Source: Clostridia bacterium (GTDB taxonomy: Bacteria > Bacillota > Clostridia > Clostridiales > Clostridiaceae). Taken from it: DNA of 6,696 nucleotides. The stretch covers positions 1 to 6,696 of the forward strand of contig RZYZ01000113.1 in assembly GCA_009930125.1 (NCBI GenBank), in the 5' to 3' direction. Shown here piece after piece: positions 6,510-6,696 of this stretch; positions within the stretch are counted from its first letter, which is position 1; every line of letters starts with the position of its first letter. Both the position numbers and the translations under genes were made by a program. Below the pieces are notes generated by a model, which saw only the letters and a list, made by a program, of their open reading frames with translations, had not been told where the DNA came from and did no database searches.

Positions 6510-6525
6510 GAATTAACAATAATTC
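6510..6525. promoter_or_regulatory. Perfect inverted repeat at the lipoprotein operon's transcription start
   Basis: GAATTA (6510-6515) and TAATTC (6520-6525) are perfect mirror arms around ACAA. The repeat covers the predicted start point (near 6524) of the minus-strand promoter, a position where repressors often bind. In this AT-rich stretch a chance palindrome is quite possible, and no regulator is encoded next to it. Confidence 0.3.
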
Positions 6526-6530
6526 AATAT

Positions 6531-6560
6531 ATTATAAAGAAAATGATTATTAAATCACAA
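6531..6560 (-). promoter_or_regulatory. Sigma-A-type promoter of the lipoprotein operon
   Basis: On the minus strand the -35-like TTGTGA (6560-6555) is followed after 18 bp by a perfect TATAAT (6536-6531). Transcription would start near 6524, giving a leader of about 55 nt that ends in AAAAAAAGGAGGT before the ATG. I see no terminator between the two lipoprotein genes, so this promoter should serve both. Confidence 0.6.
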
Positions 6561-6609
6561 TGAGTATTGCGTACGATGGTTGGAGATGAGGATGAATCTT
6601 GTTTAGCAT

Positions 6610-6628
6610 TGATTATCAATGATTATCA
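6610..6628. promoter_or_regulatory. Tandem copies of the 9-bp palindrome TGATTATCA
   Basis: TGATTATCA occurs at 6610-6618 and again at 6620-6628, centres 10 bp apart, and each copy is itself a palindrome around its central base. ATTATCA, contained in both, equals a half-site of the classic 7-1-7 Fur box (TGATAAT-N-ATTATCA), but the half-sites are repeated head to tail and not inverted. A degenerate third copy, TGATTATTA, lies inside the promoter spacer (6544-6552). The pair is about 50 bp upstream of the -35 element, so it could be an activator or metalloregulator site, or serve a gene to the right of the window. Confidence 0.4.
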
Positions 6629-6696
6629 CAGATTTAAAATGCTGAAGTATTTCCAGTAAGTATATTAATTAAAACATTTAAGATATAAATATATAT
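6629..6696. other. AT-rich right edge without a recognised gene
   Basis: The last bases are very AT-rich, ending in ATATAAATATATAT. No open frame with a ribosome binding site is visible on either strand. It is probably intergenic DNA that continues beyond the window, possibly with promoter elements of a neighbouring gene. Confidence 0.5.

Noticed and set aside
6302..6553. 83-codon plus-strand frame across the first lipoprotein's start
   Set aside because: It is antisense to the lipoprotein signal peptide and linker and runs through the promoter region. The Ser/Pro-rich product has no supporting features.
6531..6560. CRP/FNR-type site over the lipoprotein promoter (TGAT-N6-ATCA at 6544-6557)
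   Set aside because: The arms match only four bases on each side and deviate from both the TGTGA-N6-TCACA and TTGAT-N4-ATCAA forms. In such AT-rich DNA this is expected by chance.

Overview
The window looks like a piece of a Bacillota chromosome, most likely an anaerobic clostridial lineage. The grounds are near-consensus Gram-positive ribosome binding sites (AGGAGG) before every complete gene, sigma-A-type promoters, two short lipoproteins with Lys-Lys-started signal peptides and lipoboxes, and an RND permease of the elongated Gram-positive kind with no outer-membrane partner gene. The species cannot be named from the sequence. The two halves differ in base composition: the pump/regulator half is roughly balanced in GC, while the lipoprotein half and its upstream region are clearly AT-richer.

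Layout: (1) 1-174, the last 57 codons of an unidentified plus-strand gene, followed by a probable intrinsic terminator near 193-240. (2) 376-437, a strong promoter (TTTACA, 17 bp, TGC-TAAAAT) with a TetR-type CCGACCG/CGGTCGG palindrome directly downstream of the predicted transcription start. (3) 459-4253, a 1264-residue RND (HAE1-like) efflux permease carrying a long helical insertion of about 230 residues in the position of the AcrB docking subdomain. (4) 4246-4896, a TetR/AcrR-family repressor overlapping the pump gene by 8 bases, followed by a strong, probably bidirectional terminator at 4928-4973. (5) On the minus strand, a two-gene lipoprotein operon reading from 6468 down to 5121: an FMN-binding-domain-like lipoprotein, then a rhodanese-like lipoprotein with an intact active-site loop, ended by a hairpin at 5048-5089. 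Its promoter lies near 6531-6560, with several small palindromes around it.

How the genes work together (inference): the pump and repressor form a self-contained, autoregulated efflux operon in which the repressor would sit on the palindrome just after the promoter until a ligand releases it. No membrane-fusion protein or outer-membrane channel is encoded nearby, so the built-in helical hairpin may take over part of the adaptor's geometry. The two lipoproteins are probably co-transcribed and displayed on the outer face of the membrane. One has a flavin-attachment-like motif and a Cys-x-Cys, the other a sulfurtransferase loop, which suggests an extracytoplasmic redox or sulfur function. The convergent operons are otherwise unrelated.

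The least ordinary points are the docking-domain insertion in the pump, the paired FMN-like/rhodanese lipoproteins, and the tandem 9-bp palindromes one helical turn apart upstream of them. I see no mobile element, CRISPR array, tRNA or rRNA.
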